Shown here: piece after piece, positions 6,362-11,783 of the stretch
How the letters are laid out: each line of letters opens with the position of its first letter
How positions within the stretch are numbered: the stretch's first letter is position 1
Assembly (NCBI GenBank): GCA_021778575.1
Contig: JAJYCH010000063.1
Location: 1-11,783, forward strand
Origin: Planctomycetota bacterium
GTDB taxonomy: Bacteria; Planctomycetota; Planctomycetia; Isosphaerales; Isosphaeraceae
DNA: 11,783 nucleotides
Direction: 5' to 3'
Program-made: the position numbers and the translations under genes
The notes under the pieces: model-generated
The model's input: only the letters and a program-made list of their open reading frames with translations
Told to the model about the DNA's origin: nothing
The model's database searches: none

Positions 6362-7276
6362 ATGCCACCGATCTCTCGTCGACAGTTCCTTGTCTCGACC
6401 ACGCTCGCGACCATCGCGGGTTCGTCCGCGCTTGCCTCACCAGCCCGGGGCGCGATCGACCCGATTCCCCGAACTCGACCGAGCCACCTGAAGCTGAGCC
6501 TCGCGGCTTACTCGTTTCGCGACGCACTCGCTCCCAAAACCGGCAAGCCGACGATGGACCTGTTCCAGTTTGTCGAGCTTGCCGCCGACCTCGGGCTCGA
6601 TGGCGTCGAGCTGACGTCGTACTACTTTCCGCCCGACGTCACGACCGACTACCTCCATCGGCTCAAGCAACGAGCCTTCACCCTTGGCCTGGATGTCTCG
6701 GGGACCTCGGTCGGTAACAACTTCTGCGTCAAGCCCGGACCCGATCGCGACAAGCAGCTCGGTCTCGTCCGGACCTGGATCGACCGCGCGGCGGAACTCG
6801 ATGCCCCGGTCATCCGGATCTTCGCCGGGACTGTCCCCAAGGGGGAAAGCGAAGACGAAGCCATCGACCGGGCCATCGACGGGATCAAACAGTCAATGCC
6901 CTACGCGATCGAAAAAGGGGTGACCCTCGCGCTCGAAAATCACGGCGGGATCACCGCGACTCCCGCCCAACTTCTCAAGCTGGTCAAGGCGATCGACTTC
7001 CCCAACTTCGGCGTGAATCTCGACACCGGCAACTTTCACGGTGTCGACCCCTACGCCGATCTTGCCCAGCTTGCCCCGTACGCGGTCAACGTCCAGGTCA
7101 AGACCGAGGTCAGCACCAAAGGGAAAGCAAAGGAGCCGGCTGACCTCTCGAAGGTGGTCAGCCTGCTCCGTGAGGCGAAGTATTCCGGCTACGTGGTTCT
7201 CGAATACGAGGCCCAGGAAGACCCGAAAATCGCCGTTCCGCGAACCATCAAGCAATTACGCTCGTTGATCGCCTGA
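6362..7276 (+). CDS. Tat-exported sugar phosphate isomerase/epimerase-like TIM-barrel protein
   Basis: A 304-residue protein of the xylose isomerase-like TIM-barrel superfamily (AP endonuclease 2 type). The N terminus carries a twin-arginine signal: SRRQFLVST (5-13) then a hydrophobic stretch and small residues (ALASPARG, 23-30), so the mature protein is probably periplasmic. The barrel begins with LKLSLAAYSFRDAL (43-56). Likely metal-binding or catalytic acids are in LALENHGG (Glu 192), GVNLDTGNFHG (Asp 221 and the nearby His 226) and VVLEYEA (Glu 281). Family members act on sugars or polyols and commonly bind a divalent metal; the substrate cannot be told from sequence. I chose the ATG at 6362 because the Tat motif directly follows and GGGAG lies eight bases upstream; the frame is open further upstream into the end of der, but that part has no family resemblance. 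The stop lies 4 bp from that of the convergent protease gene. Confidence 0.88.
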   Translation: MPPISRRQFLVSTTLATIAGSSALASPARGAIDPIPRTRPSHLKLSLAAYSFRDALAPKTGKPTMDLFQFVELAADLGLDGVELTSYYFPPDVTTDYLHRLKQRAFTLGLDVSGTSVGNNFCVKPGPDRDKQLGLVRTWIDRAAELDAPVIRIFAGTVPKGESEDEAIDRAIDGIKQSMPYAIEKGVTLALENHGGITATPAQLLKLVKAIDFPNFGVNLDTGNFHGVDPYADLAQLAPYAVNVQVKTEVSTKGKAKEPADLSKVVSLLREAKYSGYVVLEYEAQEDPKIAVPRTIKQLRSLIA

Positions 7277-7285
7277 TCGATCAGG
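7272..7285. repeat. 14-bp perfect palindrome spanning both stop codons of convergent genes
   Basis: CCTGATCGATCAGG is a perfect palindrome. Its first half contains the TGA of the TIM-barrel gene (7274-7276) and its second half the complement of the TGA of the protease gene (7281-7283). No hairpin loop is possible without melting the centre and no T-tract follows, so it is not a convincing terminator. Confidence 0.6.
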
Positions 7286-8864
7286 GGAAGGCGGCCCGAG
7301 CCCCGTCGCCATCGGGCGAGGTCGTCCGGACGCCTTTCCATCCCGACGTCTTTGGCTTCGTCTGGCTCGGTGCTGTTCGGGACGGAGCCCGATTCACCGG
7401 CGGAGGAACCGGTTCGGCCGATCGAGCCTCGTCGCGAGACAGGCTCTCCAGCGCCCGGGCGTCGGGGCCGGGATCGATCGACGCTTCGGTGGGAGTCGCC
7501 TCGCCGAGCCGAACCCGCCCGCCTCGGTTCTCGGCCAGAGCGGTCTCCGAATCATCGGCGGGGCGTTGTCGAGGAGTCGCCGGAGCCTCGGCGGACTTCG
7601 GTCGGCTCCAGGTCTTGATCCCGGCGAGTTCCGGAGGCGGCAAGGTCACCTCGCGGGCTCCGGGCCAATCGGGGCTCTGGGCTCGAACCTTTGTCTTGCT
7701 CGATGGAGCCGGCCCCGTCGATCGGGTTGAGGCGAGCCGGGTGTCGGCTCCGTCGCTGCTCGGCTTGTACAAGGCCATCAGCTCGTTGCGATCGAGTAGC
7801 CGGTGGATCGCCTCGGGAACCGCGTACAGCCCCACCCGTTCGTTCGGGTCGGCAAAGTCGCAGACTCCCGCGACGTAACCGTCGGAAGTGTAGAGACCGC
7901 CGCCGGATCGCCCTTCCTTGGGCTGATTGGTGCACTTGATCTCGGAGAAGTTTTTCTTCGTCGCCGTGTTGGTCATCGTGACCTTCGGGTCGAGGATCGT
8001 CGTGTTCCAGGCAGTCGCGTCCGCTCCGTGCGAGCAGCCGACGGTGAACATGCTCATCCCTTTCTTGGGTGTCCACCAGGGGGGGACGACCCTTGAGGAG
8101 GGGAGCTTGCGGCCTGGGCGAATCCGGATCAGGCCGACGTCGTTATCGAAGTCGTAATCGATCGCCTCGCCGACGATATCCTGCTCGCCCCGGCTGACCT
8201 GAGCGGGGTCGCGACCGATGAGCTGGCCGCTGAACAGGTCGACCGAGATCGGCACCCGGAAGTTCTTTGGAGTCGGCTGCACAGGCCCTTTGACGCGGAA
8301 GATATGCGCACAGGTGAGGATGATCGACTCTTCTTCCGTGCTGTCGATGATCGTTCCCGAGCCAAAGCCCCATTCCTTGCTGGAAAGGTGCATCTTGATC
8401 CGGACCACGGTTTCCCAAGGTCGAGGATTGACCAGCGGAGTCGCCGTTGCCGTGGGAGCGGATTCGGTCGCCGGAGTGTCTTCGACGTCGGCGCTGTTGT
8501 CGCGGTCCTCGGCTTCCTCGACCGGTGAGGCGGTCGCGGCGGCCTTCAACTTGGTCTGGTTGTAGAAGGTCGCAAGCTGCCTGGCGGGCATTGCCCCCCG
8601 GGCTCGGGCCAGTTCGTTCCCTTTGGCGTCAACGATCACGAAGGTGGGAACGACCGAGACCTTGTATCGTTCACTCAAGTCGGGAGTACGGTCGACATCA
8701 ACCGCCTTGATCGGATACCCCAGCGCGATCAACTGATCGATCGCGGGGCGCATCTGCCGGCATGGGCCGCAGTTTTCGGACTGAAAATCGAGGAGCACGG
8801 GGTCGCTCGAACGATCGGCGGCCGTCGTGGCGATCAGGGCGAAGAGCAAGGTAGCGAAGGTCAT
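7281..8864 (-). CDS. Exported thioredoxin-domain / trypsin-like serine protease fusion
   Basis: A 527-residue multidomain protein. Residues 1-16 are a short hydrophobic signal-like segment. Residues about 17-105 form a thioredoxin fold with an intact CGPC redox motif (Cys 32, Cys 35) and a cis-proline context (SVVPTFVIVD, Pro 73). After an acidic Ala/Thr-rich linker (about 108-148) comes a chymotrypsin-like protease domain (about 150-360) with a complete catalytic triad: His 187 in TCAH, Asp 242 in NDVGLIRI, and Ser 320 in GRSGGGL. Additional cysteines in this domain (185, 277, 311, 335) might interact with the thioredoxin part. The last 160 residues are Pro/Ser/Arg/Ala-rich and look disordered. 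The start ATG has AAGGAG 10 bases upstream. Both domains are recognisable and apparently active; the combined function, perhaps redox-linked quality control of exported proteins, is inference. Confidence 0.88.
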   Translation of the reverse strand: MTFATLLFALIATTAADRSSDPVLLDFQSENCGPCRQMRPAIDQLIALGYPIKAVDVDRTPDLSERYKVSVVPTFVIVDAKGNELARARGAMPARQLATFYNQTKLKAAATASPVEEAEDRDNSADVEDTPATESAPTATATPLVNPRPWETVVRIKMHLSSKEWGFGSGTIIDSTEEESIILTCAHIFRVKGPVQPTPKNFRVPISVDLFSGQLIGRDPAQVSRGEQDIVGEAIDYDFDNDVGLIRIRPGRKLPSSRVVPPWWTPKKGMSMFTVGCSHGADATAWNTTILDPKVTMTNTATKKNFSEIKCTNQPKEGRSGGGLYTSDGYVAGVCDFADPNERVGLYAVPEAIHRLLDRNELMALYKPSSDGADTRLASTRSTGPAPSSKTKVRAQSPDWPGAREVTLPPPELAGIKTWSRPKSAEAPATPRQRPADDSETALAENRGGRVRLGEATPTEASIDPGPDARALESLSRDEARSAEPVPPPVNRAPSRTAPSQTKPKTSGWKGVRTTSPDGDGARAAFP

Positions 8865-9035
8865 GCCGCACGGACTCCTTTCCCGCAGGACGACTCGAAG
8901 CGCAACCCGTCATGGGAGGCACCCGCGTGTCGGTCGCGATGGGCCCGGGGCAAGGGCTCCATCGTGGTCCGGGCCAATCGACGCGAAGGTATCGGATCGC
9001 CCGGAAGAAGCCACGCCAAAAGCGCGAACTCCCAC

Positions 9036-9195
9036 CGTGAACGAGCCGGGTCCGACCATGCGGACGCTCGCGCCAGGAAAAGTAGATGTTGATGCGAGTG
9101 GTGGTCTACGTGCCGGTGGGTTAAACCGGCCCTTCCCTGGGCGGGCCTTGCGTCGAAGGCCCCACGACCCGTCATCGTGACGAGCCGGGTCCCGA
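9036..9195 (+). repeat. Pair of near-identical 20-base direct repeats
   Basis: CGTGAACGAGCCGGGTCCGA at 9036-9055 and CGTGACGAGCCGGGTCCCGA at 9176-9195 differ by two single-base indels and are 140 bp apart. A weaker relative, TGAACGAGCACGACCATCCGG with the middle shortened, starts at 9295 and resembles the first copy plus its 3' flank (9038-9063). They lie within and around the hairpin-rich stretch. Significance is unknown. Confidence 0.45.
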
Positions 9196-9369
9196 GCAGC
9201 GAGGGGGGACGACCAGACGCGGAACCCCGGAACGGGGGCGCGTCGAGTCGACGACTCGCCTTCGGTATCGCGTTGACAACGACATCCCTGTCCTTGAACG
9301 AGCACGACCATCCGGTCGGCCCGGTTCCGCGAACGGAGGGGATCGCGATCACCGCGGTTGGCCCCTTTT
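9082..9369 (+). ncRNA. Candidate structured RNA ending in a terminator-like hairpin (speculative)
   Basis: A run of hairpins on this strand: GTAGA/TCTAC (9082-9086, 9105-9109); GCCGGT/ACCGGC (9112-9117, 9125-9130) with loop GGGTTAA; GGGCCTT/AAGGCCC (9143-9149, 9156-9162); GACCCG/CGGGTC (9166-9171, 9186-9191), with CGTCA/TGACG possible inside it; CCCCG/CGGGG around GAA (9225-9237); CGAGTC/GACTCG around GAC (9244-9258). It ends with GGGG/CCCC enclosing CGCG/CGCG, then TTTT (9338-9369). It does not match RNase P RNA, tmRNA, SRP RNA or a riboswitch I know. Strand and ends are guesses, because hairpins read equally on both strands; the TTTT favours plus. GC-rich DNA makes chance stems common, so confidence is low. 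Confidence 0.25.
9338..9369 (+). terminator. Terminator-like hairpin with TTTT
   Basis: GGGG at 9338-9341 pairs with CCCC at 9362-9365, and CGCG at 9344-9347 with CGCG at 9353-9356 around loop ATCAC. TTTT follows at 9366-9369. The stem has an asymmetric internal loop (2 by 5 bases), so it is weaker than a classic terminator. No protein gene ends upstream on this strand, which is why it is of interest as the end of a possible small RNA. Confidence 0.35.
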
Positions 9370-9480
9370 ACTAGGAGTGGGCATGAACTACCAGATCAGT
9401 TATCGGAATTTCTCCCCGCGAAACTTTGGCGTTTTCCGGAACCAATCTCGGGAAAGCTGCCCCCCCTCCTCAATCGCGGC

Positions 9481-9575
9481 TCGAAGCGAAGTATGTAGGA
9501 TGGGTCGAGCCTGGGCAAGCCCCACCATGATTGCGTGGTGGGACTCGTTGCACTCGCCCCATCCTACCGCTTCGA
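9481..9575. repeat. Interspersed palindromic repeat of the GTAGGATGGG type
   Basis: A nested palindrome. Outer arms TCGAAGC (9481-9487) and GCTTCGA (9569-9575); main arms GTAGGATGGG (9495-9504) and CCCATCCTAC (9558-9567), perfect over 10 bp; inner hairpin CCCACCATG (9521-9529) with CGTGGTGGG (9534-9542), nine pairs with one G-T wobble, loop ATTG. Short elements with GTAGGATGGG and CGAGC cores are scattered in intergenic regions of many bacteria, probably as REP-like or miniature mobile sequences; that membership is my recognition, not a search. No terminal target-site duplication was identified. Confidence 0.7.
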
Positions 9576-9615
9576 TGAACCCGCGTGATCCGGTAACGAA
9601 TAGCCAATCCAAAAC

Positions 9616-9650
9616 GGAGGATGGGGCGAGCGTCAGCGAGGACGCACTGG
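9616..9650 (+). repeat. Partial second copy of the GGATGGG-CGAGC repeat
   Basis: GGAGGATGGGGCGAGCGTCAGCGAG at its core repeats the left part of the palindrome at 9481-9575: GGATGGG then CGAGC after one base, then a similar GCGAG element. It has no matching right arm, so it looks like a fragment or half-element of the same family, about 40 bp downstream of the complete one. Confidence 0.5.
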
Positions 9651-9785
9651 TTTCGATCACTGTCAAAATGTCGAACAAACTCTGCTCTTCGACGAGCTCA
9701 CAATGGGAATATGTCAGGAGTCGGTTTACGATCATGAATCTCACGAAAACGTGGTCGGACGAGATTGGCTTCGTTTTTTCTTCTT

Positions 9786-9790
9786 GGAGA
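9786..9790 (+). promoter_or_regulatory. Ribosome binding site that decides the TTG start of the amidohydrolase
   Basis: GGAGA, eight bases before TTG at 9799. Starting here gives a textbook signal peptide at the very N terminus; starting at the upstream in-frame ATG (9703) would put 32 unrelated residues, including a charged run, ahead of it. Confidence 0.65.
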
Positions 9791-9798
9791 TCGACCCC

Positions 9799-11217
9799 TT
9801 GAACTTCATCCTGCCCCTCTTGTTGGCTTCGTTTGGTTTTTCCGCCGATCCCGCACCCAAGGTCGTCTACATCAAGGCGGGGCACCTGTTCGACGGCACG
9901 GGGGACTCGACCCGGGCCGGTTGCGTGATCCAGGTTGAGGGGGATCGGATCAAGGCGGTGGGTTCGTTTCGGGAAATCCCGATCCCCGACGGGGCCGAGG
10001 TGATCGACCTCTCCAGGTTCACCATTTTGCCGGGTTTGATCGATTGTCACACCCATCTCGGCTCAAGGGCCGACCGTTACGACGAGATCAACAAGTTCAA
10101 GGACACACCCAACCATAGCGCATTCGCGGCCGTCCTGAACGCGAAGACCACGCTCGAAGCCGGTTTCACCACGGTCCGTGATGTCGGCTCACGACCATTC
10201 CTGGCGGTCGATCTTCGCGAGTCGATCGACGAAGGATTTCTGGTCGGACCCCGGATCGTCGCCAGTGGGCCGGGGATCTCGATCACCGGCGGGCATGGCG
10301 ACCTCAATCGTTACGCTCCTCAGGTCCGGATCAGCATGTTCCCGGAAGAACGCGACTTCAAGATCGCCGACGGGATTGACCAGGTTCGCCAGGTCGTCCG
10401 GGCACAGATCAAGCATGGCGTCGACGTGATCAAGGTCAACGCCTCGGGTGGAGTCCTCTCGCGAGGCGACGCGCCCGGCGCTCCTCAGTACTCGGTCGAG
10501 GAACTCAAGGTTCTGGTCGAGGAAGCCCACGCGGCGGGCCGGAAGGTTGCCGCCCATGCTCACGGAGCCCAGGGGATCAAGAACGCGGTGATCGCCGGGG
10601 TCGACTCGATCGAGCATGGCTCATTGATCGACGACGAGGGAATCAAACTGATGGTCGAACGCGGAACCTGGCTCGTCGCCGATATTTACAATGATGATTA
10701 CTTGCTGGGCAAGGCGGTCGAGTTCAAACTGCCCCAGGAATCGATCGACAAGGAAAAAGCGATCGGTCAGCTTCAGCGCGACAACTTCGCGAAGGCCGTC
10801 AAGGCCGGCGTCAAAGTTGCCTACGGGACCGACGCCGGGGTTTACCCGCATGGCGACAACGGCAAGCAGTTCTACTACATGGTCAAGTACGGCCTGACTC
10901 CCGCCCAGGCGATCCGTTCGGCCACGTCCGACGCCGCCGAACTGCTGGGCAAGAGCCAGAGCGTTGGCAAGGTTGCGCCCGGAATGTTCGCCGACCTGAT
11001 CGCGGTCGAGAACGATCCCCTGGCGAACATCCGGGCACTCGAAAACGTGAGGTTCGTGATGAAAGGCGGGGCGGTCATCAAGTCGGAGAAGACGCCGATA
11101 AATCTTTCGATTCGAGACGTGAAGAATTCTCCGCTTCATGATCAAAACCCGCTGTCGGCAAGTTCGCCACCGTCGACGATCGCAACTCCTGGAGCGAACC
11201 CAGCTTCGCCACGCTAG
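9799..11217 (+). CDS. Exported metal-dependent amidohydrolase (Xaa-Pro dipeptidase / imidazolonepropionase-like)
   Basis: A 472-residue amidohydrolase-superfamily enzyme. Residues 1-16 (MNFILPLLLASFGFSA) form a signal peptide, so the enzyme is probably periplasmic. A small beta domain precedes the barrel. Metal-site residues are all present: HTH (84-86) in LPGLIDCHTHLG, Lys 212 in DVIKVNASGG (the likely carboxylated lysine), His 253 and His 255 in AAHAHG, His 273 in SIEHG, and Asp 345 in YGTDAG. This pattern fits the subgroup that contains Xaa-Pro dipeptidases and other imidazolonepropionase-like amidohydrolases; the exact substrate is not predictable. The start is TTG at 9799, chosen from GGAG spacing and the signal peptide. 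The family body ends near residue 428 (FVMKGGAVIK); about 44 extra residues without a recognisable fold follow and overlap the convergent transporter gene by 140 bp. Confidence 0.9.
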   Translation: MNFILPLLLASFGFSADPAPKVVYIKAGHLFDGTGDSTRAGCVIQVEGDRIKAVGSFREIPIPDGAEVIDLSRFTILPGLIDCHTHLGSRADRYDEINKFKDTPNHSAFAAVLNAKTTLEAGFTTVRDVGSRPFLAVDLRESIDEGFLVGPRIVASGPGISITGGHGDLNRYAPQVRISMFPEERDFKIADGIDQVRQVVRAQIKHGVDVIKVNASGGVLSRGDAPGAPQYSVEELKVLVEEAHAAGRKVAAHAHGAQGIKNAVIAGVDSIEHGSLIDDEGIKLMVERGTWLVADIYNDDYLLGKAVEFKLPQESIDKEKAIGQLQRDNFAKAVKAGVKVAYGTDAGVYPHGDNGKQFYYMVKYGLTPAQAIRSATSDAAELLGKSQSVGKVAPGMFADLIAVENDPLANIRALENVRFVMKGGAVIKSEKTPINLSIRDVKNSPLHDQNPLSASSPPSTIATPGANPASPR

Positions 11218-11783
11218 GCCAGACGTTCCGGACGATCAGGACGACAAGAATCGTGCCAATCCCGCCACCGACCACCGAGGCCACCGGTCCGAAGTAGCGA
11301 GCGGTGACGCCCGACTCGAACCCGCCCAGCTCGTTTGAGCTGCCGATGAAGACCGAATTGACCGCGCCCACTCGACCTCGCATCGATTCGGGTGTGAGCA
11401 TTTGCACCAGCGTCGACCGGACCACCACGCTGATCATATCGAAAGCACCGGTCGCCGCCAGCAGGGCGAACGAGACGAGAAAGTTGGTCGACAGGCCAAA
11501 GCCGATCGTCGCCGCGCCGAATCCCGCGACCGACCAGAGCAGCGCCTGCCCCGATCGCTTCAACGGGGGCAAATGAGCCAGCGTGATCGCCATCAGGACG
11601 GCACCCACCGACTGCGCGGCGTCAAGGACGCCCAGGCCGGCCGGACCGACCTTGAGGATATCCTTGGCATAAACCGGCAAGAGTGCGACCGCTCCTCCCA
11701 GGAACACCGCGAACAGGTCGAGAGTGATCGCCGCCAGGATCAGCTCATTCCGCCCGACAAACCGGAGCCCGACCAGCAACGAC
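11078..11783 (-). CDS. MFS transporter of the EntS/MFS_3 type, C-terminal half (5' end outside window)
   Basis: The visible 235 or so residues cover roughly transmembrane segments 7-12 of a 12-segment major facilitator of the EntS-like (MFS_3) group, which exports small molecules such as siderophores or drugs. Typical pieces are GLRFVGRNELILAAITLDLF and FLGGAVALLPVYAKDIL near the visible start, GLGVLDAAQSVGA, and the conserved loop TPESMRGRVGAVNSVFIG followed by SSNELGGFESG. The reading frame is open through the right window edge, so the gene begins outside; the TTG near 11779 is not its start. A hydrophilic tail of about 40 residues, past the last membrane segment (ending near VRNVWPSVAKLG), overlaps the 3' end of the amidohydrolase gene on the other strand. 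The substrate is unknown. Confidence 0.92.
   Translation of the reverse strand, partial: SLLVGLRFVGRNELILAAITLDLFAVFLGGAVALLPVYAKDILKVGPAGLGVLDAAQSVGAVLMAITLAHLPPLKRSGQALLWSVAGFGAATIGFGLSTNFLVSFALLAATGAFDMISVVVRSTLVQMLTPESMRGRVGAVNSVFIGSSNELGGFESGVTARYFGPVASVVGGGIGTILVVLIVRNVWPSVAKLGSLQELRSSTVANLPTAGFDHEAENSSRLESKDLSASSPT

Larger units (their letters stand above)
8865..9798. other. 934-bp intergenic region without a convincing protein gene
   Basis: Between the start of the protease gene (minus) and the TTG start of the amidohydrolase (plus). The first 170 bp or so hold the protease leader and nothing else I recognise. At 9036-9055 and 9176-9195 lie two near-identical 20-base direct repeats. 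From 9082 to 9260 there are several compact hairpins in a row, then a terminator-like element at 9338-9369. From 9481 to 9650 there is an interspersed palindromic repeat and a partial second copy. Open frames crossing the region have no recognisable motifs and run through the repeat, so I do not call any of them. Confidence 0.6.

Noticed and set aside
9273..9301. Perfect TTGACA (-35 consensus) in the intergenic region
   Set aside because: No acceptable -10 box lies 16-18 bp downstream (GAACGA at best), so it is not called as a promoter.
8861..9352. Open frame of 163 codons on the minus strand upstream of the protease gene
   Set aside because: No motifs, no signal peptide, unusual composition, and it overlaps the protease start and the hairpin-rich region. 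Judged non-coding.
9383..9802. Small open frame on the plus strand with AGGAG five bases before an ATG at 9383
   Set aside because: It runs straight through the palindromic repeat and its partial copy, and the product has no recognisable features. The ribosome-binding match alone is not enough.
9400..10056. Open frame of 218 codons on the minus strand over the repeat and amidohydrolase start
   Set aside because: Its middle is a translation of the palindromic repeat and the rest is antisense to the amidohydrolase. This is a frequent source of spurious hypothetical proteins.
11313..11325. T-loop-like sequence on the minus strand (GGGTTCGAGTC), as in a tRNA
   Set aside because: It lies inside the conserved ELGGFESG coding region of the MFS transporter and no acceptor or anticodon stem surrounds it.

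Overview
The window is GC-rich bacterial DNA, most likely from a planctomycete of the Isosphaeraceae type. This is inferred from the gene content: a short secreted protein matching the planctomycete-expanded TIGR03067 domain, a PpiD/SurA-like membrane-anchored chaperone, a Tat-exported sugar isomerase-like TIM barrel, a secreted trypsin-like protease with a thioredoxin domain, and two orphan polytopic membrane proteins beside housekeeping genes (topA, der). Composition and translated proteins support this, but no rRNA or other phylogenetic marker is present.

Layout, left to right. (1) 1-386, minus: the N-terminal end of DNA topoisomerase I, with a GTG start and a Lys/Ala-rich N-terminal extension. 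(2) 631-2541, plus: PpiD/SurA-like chaperone, divergent from topA. (3) 2568-2633: a hairpin between convergent genes, probably a terminator. (4) 2652-3140, minus: TIGR03067-type lipocalin-sized secreted or anchored protein. (5) 3298-3921 and 3940-4491, minus: two adjacent membrane proteins 18 bp apart that look like diverged tandem paralogues. (6) 4526-4636: an AT-richer divergent promoter region, with a strong sigma-70-like promoter for der. (7) 4756-6252, plus: the GTPase Der (EngA), followed by a perfect 10-bp hairpin. (8) 6362-7276, plus: Tat-signal TIM-barrel protein. (9) 7281-8864, minus: thioredoxin-trypsin fusion, convergent with the previous gene; only 4 bp separate the two stop codons. 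(10) 8865-9798: a 934-bp stretch without a convincing protein gene, holding a run of compact hairpins, a terminator-like element, imperfect direct repeats and a GTAGGATGGG-type interspersed palindrome. (11) 9799-11217, plus: exported metal-dependent amidohydrolase with a TTG start. (12) 11078-11783, minus: C-terminal half of an EntS/MFS_3-type transporter whose 3' end overlaps the amidohydrolase by 140 bp.

The genes do not form one pathway. They are a mix of housekeeping genes (DNA topology, ribosome assembly) and cell-envelope or exported proteins. At least six of the nine products are predicted to be membrane-bound or exported. I found no defence system, CRISPR array, transposase, phage gene, rRNA or tRNA. 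The items most worth a second look are the thioredoxin-protease fusion, the paired orphan membrane proteins, and the structured intergenic region at 9080-9370 next to the palindromic repeat.
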